DNA of 64,000 nt from Phellopilus nigrolimitatus (taxonomy: Eukaryota; Basidiomycota; Agaricomycetes; Hymenochaetales; Hymenochaetaceae), in the NCBI GenBank assembly GCA_021029095.1, contig JAJOHG010000002.1, forward strand, positions 1,984,001 through 2,048,000, given 5' to 3'. The position numbers and the translations under genes were made by a program. The notes below the pieces were generated by a model that saw nothing but the letters and a program-made list of their open reading frames with translations, had not been told where the DNA came from and made no database searches. Shown here in pieces: positions 49,260 to 59,968 of this stretch. Each line of letters opens with the position of its first letter. The first letter of the stretch is position 1.

Positions 49260-50958
49260 TCAGTCCTCCCGCTTTGCGCTCTGCAGTGTGCTACTGCTAC
49301 TATCCTTCTTCTTATCTTCCCGTACTTCGCTAATGTCGTTCTGAACGTTTCGCACTTCGTTGACCTCGTTCAGGACCTCACCCTCCTCGACATCCCGCAG
49401 TGCGTGCGTGTCCGCGCGGTAATTGTAGTCGTGTAAATAGAAGTATGTTGCAGGCACTGCGACGAAGAGCGCGCCGATGCTGTTTCCCAAGAATGCTGCG
49501 ATGAGCGACCTATAACAACGTTAATTTGCGGGTAGCATCGTAATCAGCCTTGCATTCTGTGACAGTGCGAATCAGTACTCCGGTCAGAAGATTGTACGCA
49601 CTTCCGGATGTACTGCGCAACAGTCAGCTGTAGAGGACCGGGTGTCAGCATGGGCAGTCAGCAGGAGTAATTGAGTATACTGACATCAGCGCCAAAAAGA
49701 ATCCCGAGAGGAACGGAGAACATATTTGCTATAATTGATTCGCTCGTAAATTACAGCACAGACGTGGGGAAAATGTAGACGCACCGACAACTGAGTGTAT
49801 CAAAATTAGGAACAGAACAGATTGGTTAGTAGACTGTTGTTTGTTTTGGTTGCCTGTTCCTCGCACCGTGGTCAAAACTACTTGCTACGAATATCTGTGG
49901 ATTTTCAGAAGTTAGCTCGGGGAATGATATCAACTAGAAATCTGAAACGCACCCAAATAGGAATCCAGATGGCCAGTATCTAAAGATACCATTTTCAAAT
50001 TAGTCTAAAACCTTACAAATCTTCTAATGTACCGTGTGTTCTGACCTTCGAGATCGTCTCTTTTGCGCCTGCAGCTTGCTAAACGGAACATGCCAAAGAA
50101 TTGAAACTCCGAAGTAGTGATCGGAGGGAATGGACGCACCCAAACAGCGATGCACACGAGCCAATTGCATGCAATGCCGCGCAGGAAGATTTGATGCCAC
50201 TCAGGTGTGCCAGCCTTTTTACTAATTGGACAGCGCGTGATGAGCACCGGATTGGATTGTTGGAAAGACAGCTGATGGCACGTACATGGCGAATGAAATT
50301 ACGAAGTCCTCGTACGGCGCAGTCGAAATGATTGCGGTATCTGGAGATGAATATTGGTCTGAAGTCATGCATCACGAGAAATCGAGCTCTACATTTTACG
50401 AGGACTGTAGCAAAGAAGAGGCTTCCGCAGAGGTTTCCGAAAAGTACTAAGGGTAGACTCCGTCAGGTGATGCAACGTTGCCGCATACAGGCATGTACAG
50501 ACCAATCAACCAGTTAATGGGAATGCTCCACCATGGTATGGCACCTTGCATCAAAGCCATCGGCATAACCTAATGACGAGTCAACATTGGAGAGGACAGA
50601 CTTGGGAGTGGAGCATACCATCATGTTGCTCGTAAGGAGTTCCTGCCCGGTAAGTACGATCCTAAGCAACGTCTCCTCGTCAGTCCAACCTGTCGGCATC
50701 AGTAATAAATACCTACATGACGAGGCCTACAGGGAAAACGAAGCCGCCGAGTATCTTAACCAGGCCAGGATTGTCTGTGTTCATTTGAGGCGATCCACCT
50801 TCGATGATCTCGAGAAGTAGGCCTCCTGTCGAAAGGAACGCGCCAGCGATGACCGCCTTGAAGAACACCTTATCGTAACGCATCTGGTGTTTCGCAACGC
50901 CATACTCGACCATGTCGATGGCCACCTCTCGCGGCTTAAGCGTGCTTGATGTGTTCAT
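49260..50958 (-). CDS. Formate/nitrite transporter (FNT family)
   Basis: Plasma-membrane channel-like transporter of small monovalent anions (formate, nitrite or lactate). The start MNTSSTLKPREVAIDMVEYG leads into the first helices: VFFKAVIAGAFLSTGGLLLE and GLVKILGGFVFPVGLVM. The next exons carry the FNT signature LTGQELLTSNMM and a MALMQGAIPWW-type loop. The last exon gives LGNSIGALFVAVPATYFYL and a charged C-terminal tail (HDYNYRADTHALRDVEEGEV...) ending SAKRED at 49260. Introns are short and frequent. The ATG at 50958 is preferred because upstream in-frame sequence is Pro/Ser-rich and not conserved. No nitrate-assimilation gene lies nearby, so the substrate is open. Confidence 0.85.
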
Positions 50959-53309
50959 CGTGTTGTGTCTTGACGAGTGCACTGTCCAGGAGGTTCGACG
51001 CTCCCGACTTCGCGGGTGTTTTAAATATGGAGGAAGAGGGGTGGTATAGAGAGTGGGCGGCTCAGGGGGATGTGAGAACGCGCTCAAGTATGGGAGTTAA
51101 CCGCTAAACGGCCACCGGCATGTTTATTTTGGGCGCGGACAGCGCGGACAGTCACAGAACTGAATTGCTTCTTCATTTCCGTCAAGCTTCGCCGTATCTA
51201 CCGAAAGAAGCACCACAGACGCTTGTTGCTTCGTATAGTAGTAACATACTTATCTTTATGTTTGCTTAGTGGTTTCATCCTGCCGCTCCGATGTCCAGAA
51301 GGAATATGTTTCGGGAGTCGATAGTATTATTGCGAGACATCAGCAGACATGAGAGAGATGTGTGAGAGACACGATGAACAAATGATCTTTCCAGGAACGT
51401 GAGTGTACGCGTCGGCGACCTATCACTATCTGTGGAGGATCAAAACTTCAGTGGCGATGCTGAGAAGACAATACACCTCTGAACGTGCTAGACCAAAAGT
51501 TAAATGGAGAACGGACCGAAAGGCTGCGGAGGCTGGAACATACAGATTTGATTTGGTCTGCCCCAAAGTCACGACTAGAGAACCAGGCTCCGAAGAACTG
51601 AAGGTGGAAAGGCAGAGGTATTCGTTCAAAAAAACTTGTCGAAGTTGACTGCGCATCATCTATACAAGAGAAGTTTTGTGCGAAGCATCGAGGTCACAGA
51701 CGTAAAGCCAAACGATAGGCCGGCGATTGCGAGGCTCTCCGGAACAGTCGAAAGTGCGTGACGTACATGTGCAGAGAACGTGCGGAAGAAGCACGGGAGG
51801 ACGTCGGCTAGAAATAAAGCAAGTTAGAGGCCTCGGAAGTGGTTCTCGACCAGATGACATCGAGAGTCGGAGAACGCGAGATGCAAGAACTTCAACACGG
51901 CCACGTAAATATGACATAAGCGAAATTCATATAACATAAGCCTGGTCTGCTTCTCGAAAAATTAGCAGCAAGCTCATAGAGGTTTGAAGACTCACCTTGC
52001 TTGCTGAAACTAAGACCGCTGGCTCTGAAAAGTAACAAGGAAATATCGCGACTAGGCTTAGGCGGACTTGATTCTTGGGTTGAGGATGGCTCCTCGCTTG
52101 CCGTCATTCGTGTCGACAATCTTAATCCGAGGTTCAGAAGTTCGTTTTTCTACTGCTACTCAAATATGGTAGACTGGGATCTGGTACACAGCTGTGTGAT
52201 GAAATTACGAAGTACGGAAAGAGTCATACGCCGAGTAGGTGAGCTTGATGCACTTTTCCGACATCGTTCGCTATAGACCAGTAACCACCTCCCTTCTCTC
52301 TCCCCTACCCTCTTAAATATGGGGATCGGATGTATTGATATCCCCAGAACAGCCATAAATGTTTGATTACGGGTCTGAAATCTACACTTTTTGTGTCGCT
52401 TCCGAGATCCTTTGTGATACCTTCCCGTAAATTTGTATCGGCTTTTTTAGTTTTGGCGCGTCGAGGAGTGCGTAACGGCGGTATGCCAGAGACTTGATTA
52501 TCTCTGCTCAAAACTTGTCAAGCTAAAGCTCCTTATTTTCTACGGATAATTGCAGTTTTTCGTGAATAAATGAAGCTCTTGGCGGGTTATATGTGTAAGT
52601 AATTTATTCTTGACTTCTGCTTTCGAGATCTCGCTGATCGTTATATTGAACTCTCAGGCGCTATGTTTTGGATGTGCTGGCTATAAATACGAAGAACGGA
52701 CTCAAATCGGACAGATTTCAGACACACATGGCCCTAACCGAGGCACTCGTAGCAATGTTATCTGTAAAACTGGTCTTCGCGGGCAGTAAGAGACACAATC
52801 AGAGACTCCGCTAATGTTTATTCTCCCTCCTTCTCCATCGACAAAACCCCAGAATGCCAATACTAAGTTCGTTCTTGGGAAAAGAGTCAAGCACAAAGAC
52901 ATCTCCGTGGGCCTTTACCATCTCATTGAATCTGTTGTCTACAGGAAGCTGACATGAAGACGATCTTCAGGGGCTTATCGTAATCGATGCTGCGTCGATA
53001 AAGCATTATCGTGTTTGGTCTTGTCATGTTCAAATGCACACCTGCCTTACTAGGCAGGTCATTCCGCATATGAGGCAAGCACACAGTTTCCCGATGTTGT
53101 TTTGTTTTGTTGTGTTTACAAGGCTGTAGGATTGCAATCCGTACAGCTGCCCAAACACGTAACAATTCCAGTGGCCATTGTCCTTTTCCCTATATAACTG
53201 GACCTTCTCTCGCCTTCCACCCCAACCAGAACCGTCATCCGGATTTCAGAAATCAACCCCTCCATCCACTCACCTACCCTCCACGCCTCATCCTTCATCA
53301 TTATCCCCA
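50959..53309. other. Long intergenic region with no recognised gene
   Basis: About 2.35 kb between the FNT transporter and the small gene at 53310. Open frames (51403-51648 plus, 51660-51917 minus, 52001-52276 plus and others) are short and show no domain or plausible splice chain. A TATAAATA string occurs near 52684, with no gene I can attach to it. Confidence 0.5.
53191..53198 (+). promoter_or_regulatory. TATA box of the small basic-protein gene
   Basis: TATATAAC lies 119 nt upstream of the ATG at 53310 and is followed by a pyrimidine-rich stretch (about 53205-53225), the usual arrangement for a strong fungal core promoter. Confidence 0.65.
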
Positions 53310-53764
53310 ATGGCCTCGAGAAGAACTCAAAAGCGGACGGCTGCAAGGACAGTAGCCACACGAACAAACCCACTTAAGCGTTCACCACTCGCTGTCTCTA
53401 GACAGCGAGTTCTTAACACTCGTTATCTTCCTAGTAAGGTACGCTGCACTCTCGCCGACTCCGGTGCCGACAACTTAAAGGAATCCTCCAAGGCATTGAG
53501 ACGGTCGAAACGTCTCGCCGAGGCCCTTCCTCCCCCTCCCACCGACGAGCGCCCTCCTATTTCTGCAGAGGAAGTGAAAGAAATTAGCAACAGGATCGCG
53601 TTTGATTTTTCCAACATACTTCCGAGGACCGTGTCCTTAAAAGAAGGCCCCACCTATTTGCTTGGTCCCGCTGAATGGTAAGTTGTCTTTTTCTCTTCTT
53701 TCCTGTTCTATATATCAGTTGTTCACGTTGAATCAGGCCCAGCGAGGACAGCGACGAGGAGTAG
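53310..53764 (+). CDS. Small basic protein of unknown function (131 aa)
   Basis: Not recognised. Two exons, 53310-53677 and 53737-53764, sum to 396 nt, 131 residues; the intron is in phase 2 just before the C-terminus. The N-terminal half is strongly basic (RRTQKRTAARTVATRTNPLK, ALRRSKRLAEAL), which fits a nuclear or nucleic-acid-binding role. The C-terminal half is mixed (SAEEVKEISNRIAFDFSNIL) and ends in an acidic tail (PSEDSDEE). The ATG at 53310 is the first one downstream of the expected start site set by the TATA box at 53191; an upstream in-frame ATG at 53178 lies before that box. Confidence 0.65.
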
Positions 53765-54967
53765 AATATTAAGGGTCTTACTACTATTAAATCTTTTATC
53801 TTGTAATTTTAAGCAGCTTACAGCTGGGACAATACCCCCGAATTATGGCCGCGGCGGCGCGGCAATGTATAATAACTCGGTTTCAATCTCTGAGCTGACG
53901 TGTTTTTCTTCGTTCTTTTCCGCGAAAACTGGCTGTTGCAAACAAGATGAGTGTCTGCCCTGTGGCTCGCTGCAACGTCCGTTTCATTTTTCTGCGCCCT
54001 AAATAATTGATGTTTGGCGGAGCTGATGATACTTACAAGCTCTAAGTAATTCATGCGATTTCAATAATACTGCTTTTGTATACGTATAATTGACACAATG
54101 TGATCGAAGGTAGTGAAGAGAAGAAGCATCAAAACAACGAAACGCTCAACTCATCCCGTGTCGCGAGCCAGCAAAAATGTTTCAAGTCTGTAACGCCGTT
54201 GCTGATTTACTTATGGGAGTAATCTGAATTCTGTCGTCTCAGAAATATACGTTCAATCACAACGTATTTCGAGTCTTCAATATTCTTTCAGGAAAAGTAG
54301 ATAATAGCTACGCACATATATAATATGGCATGCCTGTCCTCTTCGGCGCCTCACCCACCAGTATTCCCCCAATGACGCTTTCTTCTACCATTAGAGAATC
54401 AATTAATTTCAAACCAGAGATTCCGGAGCCACGAGGGTGGCCGCGCGATATTGCTGGAAGGAAGGACTATTATGCTTCCCCGTGGTGGCTTCAGTAGCAG
54501 TGGCAAGGCTTTTGCTTAAGCCGCGGACGATTTGTTTTCTTAGCTTGAAAATAAAAATAATTGGAACATATTTCAACAGATTTTCAAGTTGCTATTGACT
54601 ACATTAACACTGCGAGACTGATATTGAGGCCACTAGAATGTAAATAAGGCACTCAATAAGTAGTATTTGTTCACCACACAATTCCTATCGGTCAAGAGTG
54701 TGGCTGACTATCCTGCAACGTGTTAGGGTTCTTCGGTTACTTTGAGTAGGATGCTCCCTCATTTCACTCCCATTGTTTGACATAGGGTTATAATGCTGTG
54801 CTGTGGCTTCTGCTTGTATTCGCATCTGGAGATCGGTTGTCAGGGTTCTGGTGTGGCCTGATGGATGGCTGGCACCTCTAGCCGAATTCATATATAACCT
54901 TTACTACAAACGTACCCAACGTCAACTCCTTTTACCTGCACTCCTCACTTCGCAGATACTTCCAGTT
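53765..54967. other. Intergenic region with no recognised gene
   Basis: About 1.2 kb, AT-rich, between the two small 131-residue genes. It holds the 3' region of the first and the promoter of the second. No repeat shared between the two genes was seen. Confidence 0.5.
54891..54898 (+). promoter_or_regulatory. TATA box of the second small gene
   Basis: TATATAAC, identical to the box of the gene at 53310, lies 77 nt upstream of the ATG at 54968. It is followed by a C/T-rich leader. Confidence 0.65.
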
Positions 54968-55418
54968 ATGTCTGCTGTTCAACGTTCTACCCCCGAGCTC
55001 CTAAACTCTTCTCTAGCTGCATTACCACAAAGCACGTTCACTAATCCACGCTCTCCACCTCCTTCGTCTCCACCAACTCCCTTTTGCGCACAGCGTTCCA
55101 AGTCATACGTTGACTTTGCAGACCTCGCGATGCTCCTGCAGAAGCTCGAGGACGGCCAGAGCCTCTCGCGTCCGTCGAACAAGGATAATACCTCTTCTGC
55201 GCAAATAAAAGAGTCTATTCACTTCAGTGTTAGCGTGAAGGAGCTCACCGAGTCCCACTGTGTGGATGACACAACAGTCTGCGCTGAAGACGCGAACGAC
55301 AAGTGCCCACCGAACACGCCAGCGCCAATGACGTATGTTATTCCCCTTCTCACTCTTTGGCGGTTCATTGATCTTTTTTTTTTTCAGACCTGGGTCTAAC
55401 GACCCCTTCGATATCTAA
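54968..55418 (+). CDS. Small Ser/Pro-rich protein of unknown function (131 aa)
   Basis: Not recognised. Two exons, 54968-55332 and 55388-55418, sum to 396 nt and give 131 residues; the single intron is in phase 2 close to the C-terminus. The N-terminal third is Ser/Pro-rich (PRSPPPSSPPTPF). A short helical stretch follows (SYVDFADLAMLLQKLEDGQS), then polar sequence; the tail encoded by exon 2 is PGSNDPFDI. No signal peptide or membrane span. The layout (TATATAAC box, one late phase-2 intron, 131 residues) matches the neighbouring gene at 53310, but the protein sequences do not look alike. Confidence 0.65.
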
Positions 55419-55607
55419 AGCAATCCTCTCCCCCCTTTCTTTTTACACCATCTATGCATTATGTTTTTGTCGTATAATTGTTGTCGTTTGCTCGTTTGCT
55501 TTGCTTTATGACTGTAGGATGGGATCGAATGGCAAACATGATATTTCTATAGTTCACAACATCACCTACTACCTAAGCATGTGAAACCATGACAGAATTT
55601 GGAAGAC

Positions 55608-57265
55608 TTAATCAACCGCCTGTCCCCTGAAACCGAAAATATGACCGTTCGAAAAATAAAAACCATTATTTCCGTAAAACTCTGGAATACCTCGCTCGTT
55701 CCTCCACGGATTTCTATGTGGCTCCATGGCGATCAATCCTCCGAGGTTACGAACGTAGTCACTGTCCTCCTTCGCTTCCTTGTCCATGTTGGATGTGACC
55801 AATGTCGGGACGCCGAGTTCCGCGAGAAGCGTTACCGTCGGCGCCCATAGCTCCTCGCTCACTCTCGTATCACAGAAGGATGCATTAAAGCAGATGACGA
55901 GGTCCGGTGCTGTCCATTCCGCGCCGAGCACACGCCGATGCTCGTGCATCCATTCGTGATACAGATACGGATGAATGACGTGCTCACGTACGATGCCATG
56001 TGCCTCACACTCATCGCAATTGGATGCAGTGAACTTCGTTTCGTACGGGAGGCGTACCGCGCTACGATAAAGTTCGAGACCGGGCCCGACAAGGCGGAGC
56101 GTAAGATGCGTACATGCAGGAAGGGAATGTAGCAGCTCTTCATAAGCAGCAAAGCTATTTGGCATGAGCTCGTTCGATGCGGCGCCGACAATGTGGATCT
56201 CAAGGTGCTCGCGCGAATGGAGCTTTGTTTGGATGCATGTACTTGGACCCGGGAGATGTTCCAATGGGAAGATGCATCTATCGTCGTCGAAAAGCTCGAT
56301 GCCGTACAATATTGTTAACGGAAGAGAGAGGGATACGGTGAGCAAGCGCAAGCCATGGAAGCTTGGGGCAACCCCCGGCCATTGCGTCTTCGGGTGCGAA
56401 ATCCATGTTTTCCAAGCAGTCGTATCTCCCCCAGCGGCAGGAAGACGAGCGTACTTGACGAACCGACGACTAGGGGACCAGAACGGCATAGGCTTTTCCC
56501 CAAGGAGCATTTCTGCATGGTCGTCAGCGGCCACACACTGGAGCATAATGCATTGCGAAAGTTGGGACTTCGGTTCAAATGGCTGAGAGCGGTGTGTCTT
56601 CTCTATAATGCGTCTATGCGCATCGCAGCAAGCGAAAACCGAGTAGCAATGCAGACATCGAGTGAGCTCCTTTGATTCCCGGCTGGGAGCGTCTGACGTG
56701 TGCGTTAAGTCGTGGTCCGATCGCAAGCAGACGGCACATCTGGGTTCGTATACGACAAGATACTTCTCGGTTTTGGTAAGTGGCCCGCCCGTGAGCATTC
56801 TAATCTCATTAATAGTCCATTGACACTTTCCTATTACGAGATCTTCGAGGCTCTCGCGATCCAAGTTCATTGACGCAGAAAAGACGGATTCTTCCTTAAC
56901 CCGCACAATTGAGAGAGCTCTGCAAAAGCTATAACATCTATTTTCAGTAAGCTATAAATCATCGGTGGTATGCACTCACTGCTTATGATCAAAGTAGTCT
57001 AATTTTTGGCAAATGTCGTCGCAGTAACTGATTGGAAACGAAACGAAGGACAAAATAAGTCCATTGATACGAAGCATGCGGTAGAATATGTACCTGACTC
57101 TCTTGCATCGTGAGCAACGCTGAAGTCTACACAAGCTCCGACCGCAGCTCATGCAGGCGGAGCTGTTATGTGAATGCCAACTACTTGATTAGTGACTAAC
57201 ATGAATGAAGACAGTTTAACGCACCCTACAAAGGCGAGTTTAGGAATCCTGGCAACGCTCGCCAT
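55608..57265 (-). CDS. MSS51-like protein with an N-terminal MYND zinc finger
   Basis: Related to yeast Mss51 and animal ZMYND17; Mss51 is a mitochondrial translational activator of COX1, though many fungal relatives are uncharacterised. Four exons (57225-57265, a 69-nt exon ending near 57094, a 48-nt exon ending near 56980, and 55608-56919) sum to 1470 nt, 489 residues. The MYND finger covers residues 17-55: Cys17, Cys20, Cys30, Cys33, Cys39, Cys43 and His51 are visible, but Leu55 stands where the last ligand Cys is expected. The long last exon holds the MSS51 C-terminal domain (REHLEIHIVGAASNELMPNS, LHSLPACTHLTLRLVGPGLE, WTAPDLVICFNASF, TLVTSNMDKEAKED). Residues 1-14 (MASVARIPKLAFVG) could be a weak targeting signal. 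Confidence 0.85.
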
Positions 57266-57886
57266 TGCACGCAGTTGCTGAACTTGGCAAAGAGGTGAAA
57301 AGGGCGGTCTCCTAAGTTATCGATTTATATAACACGAGAGGCTGGCAGTCGCAATTGAGGCTGGCTAGCATTGGCATCATAACTGGACCACTTCGACAGC
57401 GAGACATGTGGCTGTGGAACTGTCTGTTCTCGCAAAAATTTGCCTGACTGTCAGATGTCTTCCTATCGTAAAGGTCATATGAAACCTGAGCCTAAAATCC
57501 AAAGCAGACAAGTCCTGTCACGACTTCGTAAAATTAATTAAGGAAGGCAGGCAGTGGGCCCGGTGGCTGAAAAAAAGCTTGGAGTCGACATTCCTGATTC
57601 GAATCCGGCCGTACGTTACATAAGCACACCGCCTTGCCGAAGTTCAAAATTCGCCCTATAGAACCTGTTAGTCCAGCTCAGCTGTCGAATCACCACGACG
57701 ATCGATCAAACTTTCTATTTTCTCACATTCACTTGTCGTCGTTGATCTGATATTCTCCAAGAGCACCCTCAATCGTACCGTAAAAAAAAATCGTCACTTG
57801 ATATTTAGCCCATATAAAAGTATCAACAGTATCCGTGCAAATGGAAAATAGATGAACATTGCACCTAACTCAAAAGATCAACGATG
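57266..57886. other. Gap between bleomycin hydrolase and the MSS51-like gene
   Basis: About 620 bp holding the promoter of the MSS51-like gene and the 3' region of the hydrolase. A GATTCGAATCC string near 57596 resembles a tRNA B box, but no cloverleaf fits around it. Confidence 0.5.
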
Positions 57887-59663
57887 TCAAGCCAAAGAGC
57901 CCTGCAGAAAAGCGCCATGTCAATTTAGTCGCATAAAATTAAATAGATATACGTTCGAGCTCACCATCGGGTCCCAGGGCGGCAACACGACTTTCTCATT
58001 CGCTTCAAAGACCTTCACAAGCTCCTTCGGCGCGAGCGCCTTCGGAATCACGACCTGGTATACGAACTCATCGAACCACTTGTCTGTCATGACGAAAAAG
58101 CCTTTCTCGCCAGCATCCGGACCCCACGAGTTCTCGACGCAAAACCGCGTAGCCGTGTCCGTAGCCGTGTCAACATGAACTCCGGTGATAACCATCGCGT
58201 GCGTCATGGACGACTCGTTTGTCTGCAAACGCTCTGCCTTTGTAAGTGAGAGTGATATGTTGAATGCGTTCTCGAGGGCGGTCTTGTGCAGGCCTGTGTC
58301 CATAATGCCCGCGACTCTATCAGAGAACTGTCCGACGTCGCACCCGAAGAAGACGGGCTGCCCCGCTTTGAGCATCTTTACGACCGCCTTCTTGAGGTCG
58401 CTGATTTCGGTGTTAACGTCTAGAAATAATTCAGTGTGTATAAAAGCGGTATAGCTTTAAAACACCTACAGAGAACCGGACGGCCACCCCAGAGGTTTCC
58501 CAGCTTATCGACCGTGTAAAGCTTCTTGTACTCATTTCGCGGGTCGTTGATAAGCGAGAATGATTCCGACGGCTGTTTTAGTAGTATAAGAGCACACGCT
58601 ATCAACGATTTTGTAGATAACCCACCGGATATTGCTTCGAGCTGAATGCTTTGTAGAACTCCAGCGGCGTGCCAGACCACGACTTAGGCTTCCCCTCCTT
58701 GTCGTAATAGTCCCACGTAAAGCGGTCGTTCGGAAGTGGCGGCACCCCAAGCATCGCGGTCATGATCGTCCATACTTCAGACATGAGCTCCTCCTTTTTC
58801 GCGCGCACAGCTCCCGAAATATCGGAATCGGATGCAGAAGAAGCACGGAGAGATGAGTGGAAGCGGCGAAGCACGAGGGCATGCTCGCGTAGTTTCAGCT
58901 TGAGCAATTTGTTCAGGTTGCCAGATGCGGAAGACGAGTAGGATTCAGGGTAAATCGGTTGAGGGACGACACCATACGTCTAAGAAATAGTTCAGCGAAG
59001 GAAGTTTCAAGTATCTAAACATGCGAACCTCAAGTAAATTGACAGCCATGTCCCATTGACCCCCGTCTGAGATAAGGTCGTCCGACAGATGATTCACAAC
59101 TCGGTCGTCGAGAGGAAGGTCAGCGGTCTCGATGGAAAGCTCCAGATAGTAGTTGCACTTGTTCAGCTTATCCCAGAAGAAGAGGTAAGACTGCAAAGAA
59201 GTCAGTTTCATTCACGTCTGATCTGCTCGAGAGGACATACCTGCGATAGCTGGAATTCTTTTAAGTCCAGCTTTTGCATCGCGCTGTGGCGCAGCACATT
59301 AGTCGTCGCAAACAGCCAGCACCTCCCACTCGATTTCTGATTCGTGATGGGGTTGGTCTTGAAATCGAGCTGCAAGTTGAAGATGTGAGAATCTGCGACT
59401 TTGGCGGAGCGCGACGCGAGCGCGGTCTTGAAGTCCGTGTCGACGAGAATCGTTCGCGCAAGCTCAATTTTTGGATCCTTCGCAGCCTTCTCCTCCCATC
59501 CGTCCACATTCTTCAACGTGATCGCTCCGTCGCCAGAGAGAGGTTCTGCGAGCTTGATCGACGCGAGGTTGTTCAGGAGCTCGGCAGCGACTGATTTCTC
59601 GGGGGGAGAGTCGACAGTCAGTACCGTTTCCGCGCGTTTGGGAGTCGACATAGAGGAGCCCAT
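57887..59663 (-). CDS. BLH1: Bleomycin hydrolase (C1-like cysteine aminopeptidase)
   Basis: Cytosolic papain-like aminopeptidase (yeast Blh1/Lap3) that forms a hexameric barrel and trims peptides and homocysteine thiolactone. Catalytic residues are present: Cys in QKSSGRCWLFATTNVLRH, His in MTHAMVITGVH and Asn in CVENSWGPDAGEKGFFVMTD. Other family blocks are SYLFFWDKLNKCNYYLE, DGGQWDMAVNLLE and LGNLWGGRP. The last exon is only 15 nt (57887-57901): it completes WDPM with GSLA and the stop, and this C-terminal arm reaches into the active site in the family. A 12-bp tandem duplication encodes TATDTAT just before the Asn motif. The start at 59663 gives MGSSMSTPKRAE; the inner ATG at 59651 is possible. 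Confidence 0.93.
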
Positions 59664-59968
59664 GGTAGTAAGAGGAAGTTGTGAGCTTGCATGGCTCTCG
59701 GACAGAATCCTTTAAGTATAGCAGATGGCCGTGGCATGCCGCATGCTTAAGGTTGGCAGATAAGCCGATATAGAAGACACTCCATTGGGCGCTTGATCTA
59801 AACACAGCCGGCGAGTACCGCGCAGTAACAAAAAGGTACTCAGCCACGTATCCGAGCACTGCACAAAAAAACAAAACAAAGGTTGTACTTGTGCAAAGGA
59901 TATGTACAAAATAATTATTCGGGATTTCAAAAGTATCCGCGATAACACCACCACTACTCGAGACGCTC
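59664..59968. other. Gap between bleomycin hydrolase and the second TKL kinase
   Basis: About 300 bp, with the hydrolase promoter and the kinase 3' region. Nothing else was recognised. Confidence 0.5.

Noticed and set aside
57541..57620. tRNA-like B box (GATTCGAATCC)
   Set aside because: The string is palindromic, and neither strand offers a matching A box, an anticodon arm or a paired acceptor stem at the right distance.
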